From Elainella saxicola E1 (lineage in GTDB: Bacteria; Cyanobacteriota; Cyanobacteriia; Elainellales; Elainellaceae), in NCBI GenBank assembly GCA_002796835.1, contig LUGL01000029.1, positions 145,177 to 178,987 of the forward strand: 33,811 nucleotides of DNA, written 5' to 3'. The notes below the pieces were generated by a model, which had not been told where the DNA came from, searched no databases, and saw only the letters and a list, made by a program, of their open reading frames with translations. This document shows, one piece after another, positions 33,353 to 33,811 of the stretch; the stretch's first letter is position 1, and each line of letters opens with the position of its first letter. The position numbers were made by a program, and so were the translations under genes.

Positions 33353-33811
33353 ATGTCTGATGAGTCCAGTCCGATTTTAGCGAGACTAATTGAGGAGATT
33401 AATTGCCTGACAAAGCGGGTGGAAGAGCTAGAGCAGCGAAATCAAGAACTGGAAGCACGAAATCAAGAACTGGAAGCAGAGAACAAACATCTGAAGGACT
33501 TGTTACATCGTCAAGGTGCATCCAAGGATGCCAAAGCGCCCCAGTTCAAAGAGAACTATAGCGTTGACAAACAAAAAGGCAAGGGGAAACGAGGGCGACA
33601 ATCAACGGGACGACGGGCACAAGATGCAAAGCTTGACTGGGTGAGCTACGACGTTGATATCTATCCGGTGGGTGTGGCGAAATCGGAATGTATTGAACAA
33701 CGACAACAATACGCATGGCGGTTCATATCGGGTCGAGCCGAGTATGTGTGCTACCACATCTATGGTTTGCCATTGGCAACTCAACTGCCAGCGATTAGCG
33801 GACTGCGGAAC
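33353..33811 (+). mobile_element. Transposase gene of an insertion sequence (3' part outside window)
   Basis: An ATG at 33353 opens a frame of 153 codons that runs off the window. Residues 20-55 form a coiled coil (KRVEELEQRNQELE, then NKHLKDLL), containing an exact 21-bp tandem duplication that adds one RNQELEA heptad. A basic linker (KQKGKGKRGRQSTGRR) follows, and then ECIEQRQQYAWRFISG and EYVCYHIYG. The layout, coiled coil then basic linker then a beta-rich start of the catalytic region, is that of cyanobacterial IS66-like transposases. The exact IS family is not certain. The catalytic DDE residues lie beyond the window end. The left boundary of the element is probably near 33260-33275. 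Confidence 0.75.

Noticed and set aside
1-33811. tRNA or rRNA genes
   Set aside because: I saw no T-loop, anticodon-arm or rRNA-like sequence on either strand. A covariance-model search would settle this.

Overview
The window is a stretch of cyanobacterial chromosome. The evidence is an unannotated-size psbY gene (photosystem II protein Y), a menG-type quinone methyltransferase, an HHL1-like protein, several small proteins of types I know only from cyanobacteria, and many copies of the octamer GCGATCGC (HIP1), which is over-represented in cyanobacterial genomes. The very large kinase/ATPase/histidine-kinase hybrid, the heptanucleotide repeat arrays and the double-hairpin intergenic repeat fit a filamentous or large-genome cyanobacterium. 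I cannot name a genus from the sequence.

Layout. (1) 1-14341 is mostly housekeeping and conserved cyanobacterial genes: a GTPase cut by the window start, HHL1-like protein, glutathionyl-hydroquinone reductase-like GST, TspO/MBR protein, a lipoprotein, a VanX-type dipeptidase, a REC-GAF response regulator, menG, a DUF445 protein, psbY, a gamma carbonic anhydrase, a TIGR02652-like protein, a VOC protein, a one-helix membrane protein, ppa with a clear terminator, small membrane proteins, a DUF952 protein and asnS. (2) 14482-18825 is an accessory block: an XRE regulator, a decayed double toxin-antitoxin locus (UPF0175 antitoxin / DUF3368 PIN toxin) and a 932-residue NACHT-HEAT NTPase. This is the most defence-like part of the window. 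(3) 19047-26843 holds an endonuclease III-like gene and a two-gene signalling operon: a roughly 1990-residue Ser/Thr kinase-ATPase-GAF-PAS-PAS-histidine kinase and a NarL-type response regulator starting 5 bp after it. (4) 27049-33310 holds a DsbA-like protein with a CxxS active site and then a co-directional redox cluster: VOC protein, three SDRs, a NIPSNAP-type protein, a GMC flavoprotein oxidoreductase and a small HWWDWY protein. The last is apparently broken by an insertion sequence whose transposase runs off the window end.

How the genes may work together. The kinase and NarL regulator very likely form one phosphorelay. The VOC-SDR-SDR-SDR-NIPSNAP-GMC set looks like an acquired catabolic or detoxification operon acting on an alcohol/ketone substrate I cannot identify. 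The small HWWDWY protein resembles a C-terminal domain that I recall fused to VOC proteins, and its leader resembles that of the VOC gene, so the two ends of the cluster seem related. The toxin-antitoxin remnants beside the NACHT gene record at least one deletion and one single-base frameshift. Family names are from recognition by eye; no database search was run.
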